A DNA stretch of 64,000 nt from Lewinella sp. W8 (GTDB taxonomy: Bacteria; Bacteroidota; Bacteroidia; Chitinophagales; Saprospiraceae), in contig NZ_SNAQ03000014.1 in NCBI RefSeq assembly GCF_004375085.3, positions 124,001-188,000 on the forward strand, read 5' to 3'. Under the pieces are notes generated by a model, which worked only from the letters and a program-made list of their open reading frames with translations, was not told the DNA's origin and did no database searches. Every line of letters begins with the position of its first letter. Position 1 is the stretch's first letter. The translations under genes and the position numbers were made by a program. This document shows, one piece after another, positions 53,599 to 63,400 of this stretch.

Positions 53599-56238
53599 CT
53601 ATTTACCCTGCCGTAATTCCTGGTAAGTACTTAAACCGCACTTGAGGAAGTTTTCGTATTCGGCTACGTCTGGCGTATACGCCACCGGAGGGTTCAGCGT
53701 CGTGCCTTCCGGGCTCACCAGCACGTAGTAGGGCTGGGAAGCCTTGCTGAACACACTCTGCTGCAGGTACTGCCACTTCTCCCCGACCTCGTCGATGGTC
53801 CGGGTCCGTCCGGTGCCGTCCATGCGGTCCACCTCCTGGTGCTCCGCTTCGGGGAGCGCCTTCCGGTCATCAACGTACAGGCTGATCAGCACGTAGTCGT
53901 CGCTCAGGATACGCTTGATCCGGTCTTCGCTCCAGACGTTTTCCTCCATTTTGCGGCAGTTCACGCAGGTGTAACCCGTGAAGTCGAGCATGACGGGCTT
54001 GTTCACCTCGCGGGCGTAGGCCAGCCCCTCGTCCAGGTCCTTAAAGCAGGTGATGTTCTGGGGGCAGTCACAGGCGTTGAAGTAGCTGTAGCAAACCGGC
54101 GGAGCGATTCCGCTGAGCAGGTTGAGCGTACGGTAGTTCCCCGTATCGGGATCATTGGTGAAGCCAAAGCCCAGGTAGGCGGTGAAGGCGATACCGGCCA
54201 GGGCAACGGCCAGCCCGATCGGGCCCGGCTTCCGGTTTTTGCTGTCGAGGGGGAAGCTGATGAAGCCGAACAGGTAGGCGGCAATCCCCAGGGAGCAGAG
54301 CATCCAGACGATCAGGAAGGGTTCGATCCGCAGAGCTTCCCAGTTGCCGACCAGGTCGGCGTTGCTGAGGAACTTGAAGGCCAGGGCCACTTCCACGAAT
54401 CCCAGGACCACCTTCACGCTGTTCAGCCAGCCGCCGCTTTTGGGCATGCTCTTCAGTACGCCGGGGAAGGCCGCGAAGAGGGCGAAGGGAAGTCCCAGCG
54501 CTACCCCGAAACCGGCCATGCCGGCGGTGAGGGGCATCGCCCCGCCGCTAACGGCTTCCACCAGAAGGCTCCCCAGGATGGGACCGGTACAGCTGAAGCT
54601 CACCAGCGCCAGCGTGAGGGCCATAAAGAAGATTCCGGCGATGCCGCCGGTGCCTTCGGCCCGGCTGGCCCGGTTACTCCAGCTCTCCGGGAGCGTCAGT
54701 TCGTAAAAGCCAAAGAAGCTTCCGGCAAAAAAGAGGAAGACCGCAAAGAAAACCAGATTGAGCCAGACGTTGCTGGCCACCTGGTTGAGCAGGTTGGGGT
54801 CCAGCCCGTCCACCACGTGGAAGGGCAGGCTCAGCAATACGTAGATCAGGAAGATGAAAAAGCCGTAAAGGGCGGCCTTCTGGATGCCCTGGGCGCGGGT
54901 GCCGGAACTCTTCGTGAAGAAGCTGACCGTGAGGGGGATCATGGGAAAAATACAGGGCATGATCAGGGCAAAAAGTCCACCCAGTAACCCCAGGCCAAAG
55001 ATAGCCCACAAACTCTGTCCCTCCGTTTGGGCCACCCCCTCGCTGCACTCGCCTACCGGCTCGGGGTCAAAGTTCACCCCGAAGGCGGAAGCACTCACGG
55101 GCGCGGTCACCAGATCGGTCGTCGATCCGGCATCCACCACCAACCCACCGTCGCCGGTCAGGCCGTCAATGCTCGCCACGGGCTCCGCCCCGGATAGGTC
55201 AAGGACGAACGGAATGTCCGTCGGCGGAAAGCAGAGCTCATCGTCGCAGGTCTGGTAGCTGATGTAGCCGGTAATCTTATCGGCACCGTCGACCCTGACG
55301 GTCTGAGCGTACAGTACCTTCCCCCCGTCAACTTTGGCAATCTCCGCGTCCCAGACGGGGTCATATTTTTTCTTGAGCGTCGCGCTTTCTTCCACGACCT
55401 CGCCGATGATTTCCAGCCCCTCAGCCGCCTCAATCACCATTTCCGTGGGGATCGGCCCGATCTCGGGATCGGTGGTCATGCTGTAAACCGTCCAGCCCGG
55501 CTCCATGGTACCCTCCAGCTCGATCCGGTACTCCTGGGGAGCCACGTTTACGGCGCGAAAAACCCAGGTCACGGGGTCTTCTTCGTGGGCCGGAAGCTCG
55601 CTGGCCCGGTAGGTTTGCACCGTAAAATCAGCGGGCGTTTCCGTGGCAGTCACGGCCGATTCCGGCTTGGCTTCCGGCTGCGCGGCCTGAACCTCCGCAG
55701 TAGTCGTTTCCGGCTCAGGAGGCGTTGCCTTTTCCGCCGGAGCGGGCGTCACCTCGGCAGCTTCGGCGCGGTCCGGCCCCGGAGCGGGGATGTTCCAACT
55801 GTAGGGCTCGTCGGTGGGGGGCAGACACTGCTCATCGTCGCAGCACATAAACTCCACCGAAACGGCAATCGGAGTACCGTAATCCTTGATCCGCACCCGC
55901 TGGGTGAAAACGACGGGCTCGTCACTGAGGAACTTAGCCACGTTGACGCCAAACATATCGTCCATGCCCTCCTTCTTGTGGCCTTCCTCGCTGGTTTTAC
56001 CCACCAGTTCGTAGTGATCGCCTTCCTCCCAGAAAAAGGTCGTGGGCACGGGGCCTCCCTCGTCGGTAAACTGGCTGTAGATCGCCCAGCCATCCTCGGC
56101 CGTAGCCGTGGCAATCAAATCGTACTGATCTTCGGCTACACTGGTATAGCTAAAGTCCCAACTGATGGGGCTCGCAAACTGCGCCGACAACAACAGGGAC
56201 GTGAAAGACAGTAGCAGAGAAAGAAGAAAACGTAACAT
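53599..56238 (-). CDS. dsbD: thiol:disulfide interchange protein DsbD with duplicated N-terminal domain
   Basis: 879 residues; far longer than E. coli DsbD (about 565). After the signal peptide MLRFLLSLLLSFTSLLLSAQ there are two N-terminal DsbD-alpha domains, 22-160 and 225-360, each with the turn C-D-D-x-x-C-x-P-P-T-D (CCDDEQCLPPTD, TCDDELCFPPTD), joined by a Pro/Ala/Glu linker (152-205). The membrane domain (about 420-690) has helices and the paired Cys regions (IMPCIFPMIPLTVSFF, SFSCTGPILGSLL) as in DsbD/CcdA. The C-terminal thioredoxin domain has active site C758-VN-C761 in TGYTCVNCRKMEE. It carries electrons from cytoplasmic thioredoxin to periplasmic thiols. The gene is monocistronic. 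Confidence 0.93.
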   Translation of the reverse strand: MLRFLLSLLLSFTSLLLSAQFASPISWDFSYTSVAEDQYDLIATATAEDGWAIYSQFTDEGGPVPTTFFWEEGDHYELVGKTSEEGHKKEGMDDMFGVNVAKFLSDEPVVFTQRVRIKDYGTPIAVSVEFMCCDDEQCLPPTDEPYSWNIPAPGPDRAEAAEVTPAPAEKATPPEPETTTAEVQAAQPEAKPESAVTATETPADFTVQTYRASELPAHEEDPVTWVFRAVNVAPQEYRIELEGTMEPGWTVYSMTTDPEIGPIPTEMVIEAAEGLEIIGEVVEESATLKKKYDPVWDAEIAKVDGGKVLYAQTVRVDGADKITGYISYQTCDDELCFPPTDIPFVLDLSGAEPVASIDGLTGDGGLVVDAGSTTDLVTAPVSASAFGVNFDPEPVGECSEGVAQTEGQSLWAIFGLGLLGGLFALIMPCIFPMIPLTVSFFTKSSGTRAQGIQKAALYGFFIFLIYVLLSLPFHVVDGLDPNLLNQVASNVWLNLVFFAVFLFFAGSFFGFYELTLPESWSNRASRAEGTGGIAGIFFMALTLALVSFSCTGPILGSLLVEAVSGGAMPLTAGMAGFGVALGLPFALFAAFPGVLKSMPKSGGWLNSVKVVLGFVEVALAFKFLSNADLVGNWEALRIEPFLIVWMLCSLGIAAYLFGFISFPLDSKNRKPGPIGLAVALAGIAFTAYLGFGFTNDPDTGNYRTLNLLSGIAPPVCYSYFNACDCPQNITCFKDLDEGLAYAREVNKPVMLDFTGYTCVNCRKMEENVWSEDRIKRILSDDYVLISLYVDDRKALPEAEHQEVDRMDGTGRTRTIDEVGEKWQYLQQSVFSKASQPYYVLVSPEGTTLNPPVAYTPDVAEYENFLKCGLSTYQELRQGK

Positions 56239-56367
56239 GGGAATACGATTGCGTAAGCGAACGGCAAATTTAAGGAATCTAACGCCTTTAGACTCCAGAT
56301 AGTTATGTCATCAGAACGTTGACTACTACAAATGTAGTATTATTTACGGAATTCTGCTCCCTCCGGC

Positions 56368-57087
56368 CTATTGCGCCAGCAACAAAAACATGGCCGGCCG
56401 CTTCTGGAGGGTGGCCCCGATGGCCTTTTCCCAGGCGTGAATCGGTGCGGTATGGATAAATTCCGTGGGCTGCGTCAGGTCGGTCGCCACCGAGAACAGG
56501 GTGTTGGGGGCGAGGCTTTCCAGGGCCACCTCCACGGTGGCCTGGTTGCGGTAGGGCGCCTCGATCCAGAGTTGGGTGGCCCGTCGGCGGCGGCTCTCGG
56601 CTTCCAGTCGTTTCAGGTCCTTGGCCAGTTGGGGGCGTTTCGGGCTCAGGTAGCCGTGGAAGGTGAAGGACTGTCCGTTCAGTCCGGAGGCCATGATGCT
56701 CAATAAAATGGCCGAGGGGCCCACCAGCGGCACCACCCGAATGCCCATGGCGTGGGCCTGGCGCACCAGTTGCGCACCGGGGTCGGCTACTCCCGGAGCA
56801 CCGGCGTCACTGAGCAGGCCCACGTCTTCTCCCCCCAGGGCGGGAGCCAGCATGGCCGGCAGGTCCTCCGGACGCGTGCGCTTATTGAGGTCGTAGTACG
56901 TACACGCCTGTAGGGGCACGCCCAGGGTCTTCAGGAAACGCCGGGCGACCTTCCCCGTCTCCACCACGAAGTGCCGCAGCGGAAGAATCTGCTCCACGGT
57001 CGCCGTCGTCAGTGGCGTGGGGCCCTCCTCGCCGAGGGGGGAAGGAATCAGGTAAAGCACGCCGCGGGATGATTGGTCATTTGCCAT
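56368..57087 (-). CDS. RsmI-like tetrapyrrole-methylase-family SAM methyltransferase
   Basis: The ATG at 57087 (MANDQSSRGVLYLIPSPLGE) is the conserved start; the 116 residues upstream in the same frame come from palindromic repeat DNA and were rejected. 239 residues with the two-lobed tetrapyrrole methylase fold: VGLLSDAGAPGVADPGAQLV, VVPLVGPSAILLSIMASGLN, SFTFHGYLSPKRPQLAKDLK and TQLWIEAPYRNQATVEVALE. It resembles RsmI, which 2'-O-methylates C1402 of 16S rRNA, but the conserved Bacteroidota paralogue of similar length could be a different rRNA or small-molecule methylase. Confidence 0.85.
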   Translation of the reverse strand: MANDQSSRGVLYLIPSPLGEEGPTPLTTATVEQILPLRHFVVETGKVARRFLKTLGVPLQACTYYDLNKRTRPEDLPAMLAPALGGEDVGLLSDAGAPGVADPGAQLVRQAHAMGIRVVPLVGPSAILLSIMASGLNGQSFTFHGYLSPKRPQLAKDLKRLEAESRRRRATQLWIEAPYRNQATVEVALESLAPNTLFSVATDLTQPTEFIHTAPIHAWEKAIGATLQKRPAMFLLLAQ

Positions 57088-57100
57088 GCCGCAAAGGTAG

Positions 57101-57128
57101 GTAGCGACACAAGATCTTGTGTCGCTAC
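57101..57128. repeat. perfect 28-bp palindrome with GTAGCG/CGCTAC ends
   Basis: GTAGCGACACAA-GATC-TTGTGTCGCTAC, fully symmetric. It shares the 12-4-12 plan and the end motif of the palindrome at 57273, and lies 14 bases from the RsmI-like start codon, so it may affect that gene's leader. Confidence 0.85.
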
Positions 57129-57132
57129 TTCT

Positions 57133-57159
57133 GGCGACGGGCGCTGGCGCGCAGGTGCC
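57133..57159. repeat. intergenic word GGCGACGG-n-GCGCAGGTGCC, copy 5
   Basis: GGCGACGG (57133-57140) and, after five bases, GGCGCGCAGGTGCC (57146-57159). It precedes hairpin copy 3. Confidence 0.5.
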
Positions 57160-57231
57160 ACGCGATTGGTTTAGGCCGTGTTCAAAATTTTGTGCCGCGC
57201 CCCATACCGGCGATGCCATACTGCAGGCCAA

Positions 57232-57252
57232 CGCGATTCCTGAGGAATCGCG
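57232..57252. repeat. CGCGATTCC/GGAATCGCG hairpin, copy 3
   Basis: Nine-base arms, loop TGA. The core GGAATCGC ends 21 bases before the GTAGCG end of the palindrome at 57273, the same spacing as at repeat B. Confidence 0.75.
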
Positions 57253-57272
57253 GCTCGTATTGGGGATGCACC

Positions 57273-57300
57273 GTAGCGGCACAATATTTTGTGCCGCTAC
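57273..57300. repeat. 28-bp near-perfect palindrome with GTAGCG/CGCTAC ends
   Basis: GTAGCGGCACAA, centre TATT, TTGTGCCGCTAC; the arms match over 12 of 12 bases. It has the same plan as 57101-57128. Confidence 0.82.
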
Positions 57301-57380
57301 TACGGGGACGTACCCTAACGTCCGATGATTTATGCCGCTACCCCGGCCATACCCACGTCCCCGGCACCTGCCCTCCGGGC

Positions 57381-57418
57381 AAAAAAATCGGACCATCGCC
57401 GCAGCCATGGTCCGATTT
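57381..57418 (-). terminator. intrinsic terminator of sprA
   Basis: On the minus strand the stem AAATCGGACCAT/ATGGTCCGATTT (12 bp, 57385-57396 and 57407-57418) is followed by a T-run (57387-57381). It lies just after the sprA stop at 57453. Confidence 0.85.
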
Positions 57419-57426
57419 CGGGAGTT

Positions 57427-57448
57427 GGGGTACAAAATTTTGTGCCCC
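57427..57448. repeat. near-palindrome GGGGTACAAAATTTTGTGCCCC
   Basis: One mismatch per arm over 22 bases. Its ACAAAATTTTGTG core is shared with 57184-57196 and resembles the centre of the 57273 element. Confidence 0.55.
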
Positions 57449-57452
57449 CTAT

Positions 57453-60400
57453 TTAATTCAACTGGAAGCGCACCACGACCCCGCCACTCGCCGCCGTCTG
57501 CGGGAAGCCGAGGGGGTTGAAGGGGGTGGTTTTCCGGTAGTCGAAGAAGGCCCGTAAACTCAGTAGGTCGTTGACCTGGTACTCCACCGAGGGCGCAATG
57601 GTGAAGATGCGGCTACCCTCCACGATTTCCCGGATTCGGGGATTAAGTCTACTGGCGTAGGTCTTCGAGTCCCGCAGGCTGAAGTTGAACTGAATGTCCA
57701 TATCACTCACGCTCAGGCGGCCACCCGAACGGCTGTTGCCTCCCCGGCGGTTGTTGCTGGGCGCTTCGGCGTCCTGGTTCCGGTCCCGCGAGCGCCGGCC
57801 CCGGCGTCCCTGCAGGAAGCCAATCTGGACGTCCTCCAGGATCAGCCCGAAACCACCCACGACCTCCGTCGCAACGTTCTCGTTCAGCAGCTTGCTGATG
57901 ATGTTAATGTTCCGGTTGTCGGTACTCTGGTAAGCGAAGTTGAAGGACAATCCGTTGACCATCTCCGCCTCAATCGAGAAGAGGGGCGCAAAGGATTTCG
58001 TTTCCGAAATGTTCGGAATCTCGATCCGCGGGAAGTAGTTGAGGCTTACCGTATCGTAGCCCGTCAGCTGTGGCGTAGTCGCCTGCTCCAGGGCATCCAG
58101 GTAATCGAGACTCGTGCCGTAACTGCTGATTGAGAAGGTCGACTGGAAGCCGTGAGAGATGTTCACCCGACGGAAGATTTCACTCAAGCCCCCGACCTTG
58201 CTTAGCCCATTGTAGGTCAGTCGCCAGTTGGGGCTGGCCGGCAGGTCAAAGGGATCCAGGCTCACGCTGTTGGGGTCTTCGTCGCGGTAGGCGGCCAGGA
58301 AGGCCGGCAGGAGTACGTCCTGCTGGTTCGGTCCGTACCCGAACGAATACCCCTGGGCCGCCAGCGCCGGGTCTTCGTGCAGGGTACCATCGCCCAGGCG
58401 GCGGCTGATGATGCGCCGGTTCCCCTCGAAGGTTTCAAACAGTTCGTTGAGGTTGGTCGTATCCTGGTTGAAGAGCGTTCGGGCACCCCCGTTGGAGAAG
58501 GTCAGTGAGCCCTCGCGTACGGGAACGGCGTGGATGAACGGGTTATCTCCCGATCCCTTGTCCTGGACCTTGAAGCTCTCCGTATAATTTTCCGTGAAGC
58601 TGCGGTCGATGGTAAGCTCCAGTCGGAAATCCCGGAAGGGTTCGATGGTGGCCTGCCCGTCCCATTGGCGGGTATAGTTTTGAATGACGTCCTGACTGAG
58701 GAAGACACTCCGCGACAGATAGCCATCCTCCCCGAGTTGGTGCAGGAAGTCGTCTTCGGTGCCGTAGCGGCTGGGGTCCAGCGTCCGAATCTCCGGCTGA
58801 AGTCCCGCCACGAATCCCCATCCGGGCGCTCCGAATCCGGGACTCTGTCCCAGAAATTCCGGCTCCGGCAGGAAGCCGGGAATAACGGTCTCGAAGTCCT
58901 CGCTGTAATTCACCCGCACGCGCCGCAGCGCCATGAGCGGCCGCACGATTGCCCGGACGGCTGGGCTAGGACCGGCGTTTCGCTTCCGTTGTCGGCCCTC
59001 TTCCCCGTCCTTGTTTTCTTCCCTTTCCCGGGGAGTTGCCCGGGTCCGGCTGCTTCGTTGCGGACGATTGATGTCCCGCAGGAAGCCGATCTGGTCGTAG
59101 AGTTTCACGAAGTCCAGGTCCGCCGTCAGCTGGCGGCTCTGACTGTTCTGGATGCGGTTACCCAGTCCCAGATCCTGTACGCTCAGCGGCGCCGCGTTCC
59201 AGGCGTAGTTACCCAGGTAATTGGCCTGGACGTTGACAAAGTCCAGGAAGGGCAGGAAGCGCAGCGGCAGGGTGTAGCTGGCGTTGATGCTGTGACGGTA
59301 CAGCTTGGGGCGACCGCCGTTCAGCAGGTTGCTCCAGATACTGTCCCGGCGCACCTCGTCCCGCTCGGCGGCGGTAGCGAATCGCTCCTGAAGCCTGGTT
59401 TCGTCCGGCTCGTCGATGGCCGCGTTCATGTTGGCGTTGAAGCCCAGCTTCAGGCTGCGGGTCAGGTCCCAGCGCAGGTCGTAGGTCCGATCCCAGGTGA
59501 AGCGCTTGTTGAAGAAGGTATTGAAGCGCGGGTCCACATCGGCGAAGCGGTAACTCGTCGTGGCGAAGCTTCGGTTCCAGACGTTGGCGAAGGTGAAGCT
59601 GTTCGGCAACGGATTGAAGTTGATCTCACTGATCAGCTTCAGGTACTTGCTCTTGATGCCCTTGAAGGGTTCAATGGACCCGCCCCGCCCCCGGCTGAAG
59701 GTGTAGTCAAAGGCACCGGTATGATCCTGGATTACCTCACTGGAAATGAAGGGATCCGATCGTTCAGTTTTGGTGTAGCCGTAACTGACGCTGAAGTTCT
59801 CAATGGACAGCGGGTTCGGCTTACCACTGGCGTTCTGTCGGGTGATCCCGACGTCGTTCAGGTTGATGGCGGAAATCTTGTTGATTTCCTGGGCCTGTTC
59901 CCGGAGCGAGTCGCGGATCGGTGCCTCGGCGGCGTCGATCTTTTCCTTCAACTTGATGTCGAAGTCGTAGGGGTCGTACTCGGGAGTAGAAACGGACTTA
60001 CTGTGCTGGAGGTACAGTGGTAGGCGTAGGCCCCACCGCTGGGGGAAGAAGCGGTCCAGGGAAACGGTGGCGGCCAGGTCATAGCCCGCCGTTTGTTCCC
60101 GGTTACGTTCCGTCACACTGTTGTCCAGGGCACCAAAGCCGATGCTGCTGTAGTTGGCCGCGGCGGTGATGCTACCCAGGTCGGCCAGCTGCACGTCGGC
60201 ACGAACGAGGCCGGCAACGCCCCCGCGCTCGTCCAGTCCTTCGAGGCGCAATTCGTTCGCCCAGATTTCGGCGCTGATGCCGCCGGTATTCAAATCGTCG
60301 CGGGCCTTCACCCCGATCATGAATACCTTGACGAAACCCAGGTTGGGATTACCCTTCACCCGGATGGTGTGTTCGATATCCCGGATCGGGCCCTCATCGT

Positions 60401-63400
60401 ATTCATCCGGATCGGTAAAGGGCCGGAAGGTTTCTTCGTACTCCTGGGTAAGGGGTACGCCGCTGTTGTTCCGGTTGACCTTCAGGTCACGTAGCAGGGC
60501 CAACGGCAGGTTAACCTCGTTGCTGGGCACCCACACAATGTCTGAGTAGGCCTGACTGTTTAAGAAGTTCCGGCTAGAATCAAGGGCCATCATTATTCCG
60601 GACGTATCGGACATCGTCAGCGGCACCTCGTATTCGTAATAGTTCTGCTCGAAGTCCGTACCCATCCGTACGAAGAGCTGTAGTTCTCCGTCTTCGGGAC
60701 GGTCAAAGCGGCTATCGTTCAGGGCTTCCGCATGGACGAACATCCGCAGTTTATCGTACAGCCGCAGGTCGGTATCCGTGTACTTGAACACCGCCCGACG
60801 GCCACTGGGCTGGAGGTTTTCCACCCGCAGGGCCAGTGACTGCTCGTTCTGGAGGGTGTTCACTACCCCGAGGCTCTGCTCCCGGCGGATGCCGTTGGGC
60901 AGCACGTAGTTGAAGGGTTCCCGGCTACTGTTCTCCTCGATGTTTACGGCATCGATGTTGAACTCGGTGTTCTCTTCTCCGCCGATTACGGGGCCCGCCT
61001 GGAAGGGACGGTTGTACCGCCGCCAGCTGTTACGCACCAGTTCGAATTCCGCAAAACGAAGCACCACCGGGGCCTCAAAGTCCGTCAGGTACATCCGCAT
61101 GAAGCGGATGGAGCGGAAATCCTGAATTCCCCCGATGGCCCGGCGCTGCTCGGAGTTCAGCGGCACCCGGAAACGGTACCAGACCCGACCACTGTTGGTG
61201 GCCTCCAGGCGGTCCGTCACGAAGGGCGTTTGCTCCATGTCGAGTTCCCGGGGGTTGGTGCGACTCTGCACGAAGGGAATCTCGTACTCGAAGTAGCTCT
61301 CCGCTTCGTTCAGGGTATTGTCCTGGTTGATGTCTTCCGCGTCAGGCAGGTTCGTGGTACTCTGGCGCAGGTTGTTCGCCGTGTTGTTGTTGGCCGCACT
61401 GTTGCCTTCCACCCCGTTCCACGCTTTGAAACGTTCCAACAAGGGAGCCCCCTCCGGATAACGGTCGTTATCAAAGAAGAAGAAGTTGTCGTTGGCGGGG
61501 TCCCGGGCGACGATGTCGGCAACATTCTGGTTGGTATTCCCCAGGGTTTGCAGATAGTCGGAGAATTTTTGCCGTTCCCGGTCATCATCGGAGCCGTCCA
61601 GCCCGACGTCCTGGGCCCGGCGCGAGTCCAGGTCGTTGTCGAAGCCCTGCGTAATCTGCTGGGCTACCGGAACGCGGGACCAGACCGTTTCGTCCGTCGG
61701 GCGGTTGGGGTTGGCGGGGCCGGGAAGTCCGTTTTCGAAGAACTTCCGGCTGTCCTTGAGGATGTCTTCACTGATGTTACCCAGGTTGAGGTAGAGGGTA
61801 CCCTGCTTGCGGTCGGCATCGTCGGCCGCCTGCTGGGGGTTGGTGGGGTTCAGGAAGGGAGACAGCATCCAGAATTCCACGAACTCGATGTTGGAGGACT
61901 GGAAATCCGGGGTGGTCATCTCCCGCATGATGCCCGCCCAACGGGTCTCGGGGTCGTTCAGCTTTACCGGAGCGATGGGATCGTTGAACAGGTTCACCCC
62001 CGCCGTGAAGCCGGGAATACCGGAGGGCGTATCGAAGTTGTAGGGCCCCCGCTCGTCGGGGTAGTAGGCCATGTCAAAGGTGAAGAAGGGGAAGCGTTGC
62101 CGCTGACTGATGGGGATATCCACGTTGGGGAATACCTCCTGCTGGGGCACCGGACTGGTGTACACGTTCTCGTTGTCCTGGGCTTCCCGGGCGTTGGGCT
62201 CGGCGCGGAACCAGTTCAGCAGGGCCCGGTTGGCCCCCGTCACCAGCCCCTGTTCCCGGGCTTCCGGGAATTTGGGATTGTTGTTGGCCGCATCGTTCTG
62301 CGGAACCGAAGAGAGGAACCACCGCTGCACGGGAACCATCAGGTCAATGGGCGCCGAAGTGCCCTCGAAGTCATCCAAATACACGATGCCGTCCTTATCC
62401 TGCCGACTCTGATTAATGGCCCGGCTGTGGCCGGGGCGGAGCCAGGCCGTTTCCGCCGTGACGCTGACGCTGGACGGTGCACTGGTGCTGTAGAAGGGCA
62501 GCTTGTCCACCATGCGGGTCAGCCAGCCACTCTCCTTTTGGAAGGTGGCGTCCAGTCCGTAAATCTTGTTGTTGATGGGGTCTTCCCCCAGGTTCACCTT
62601 CTGGGTGAAGGGCCGCTCAAAGAGCTGCATAAAGGTACCCCCGACGCTGAGGTTGTCGTTAACCTCGTAGTCCGCCCGCAGCCCCAGCATCGTCTTCTGC
62701 TGGAGGCTGAAAATGGTGTTGTCTTCGAAGCTCACGTTGATGGGCACCCCGGAGCTGAGGATGGCGTCGTTGAGGATGCGCACCCGTCCGGTGCTGTAGT
62801 CCACGGAGTAGTCGCGGCCTTCCTCCAGCAGGGCGCCCCCCGCCGTAACGCGGACCGATCCGGGCGGAATGTTGAAGGCCCCCAGACTGATCTCCGACTG
62901 TACCGAAGACTTGTAGGATCCCCGGATGGCAAAACGGTTCTTTTCCGGGAACTCCCGGGCCTGAAAGATCGTCGAGTCGTACAGTTCCTGGTAAACGAAC
63001 TGCGCCTGGTCTTCCTCGTTCAGCAGCTCGGCCAGGTCACTACCGAAGGGTTCCAGTACGGGAAAGTAGATACGTCCCGTGGTGGGGTTGATGGTGATGC
63101 CCGGCACGAAGTCGAATACCCCGTCGGGCTGGGGGTCGTTCTGGACGTTGAGTCGGTCCAGGTTGAAGGCCCGGATCAGCGGGAGGCCCGGGACCGGAGT
63201 AACATTGGGGCGAGGCCGCAGCGGCACGGGCAGGAAGCGCTTAAAGCCACCCCCCGGATCGTCGTACTGAATGTCCAGCCGGAAATCCTCCTGGTTTACC
63301 TGATAGGCCCCGAGGGAGTAGACGTTTTTCATCATCAGGTCCCAGCTCGGCTCACTCACCCGCTGGGTGGAGGACTTCAGCATCTTGGTGATGAGGACCT

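Noticed and set aside
57088..57435. The 116-codon N-terminal extension of the RsmI-like frame
   Set aside because: It is made of palindromic repeat DNA, has no homologue-like features, and a conserved start exists at 57087.
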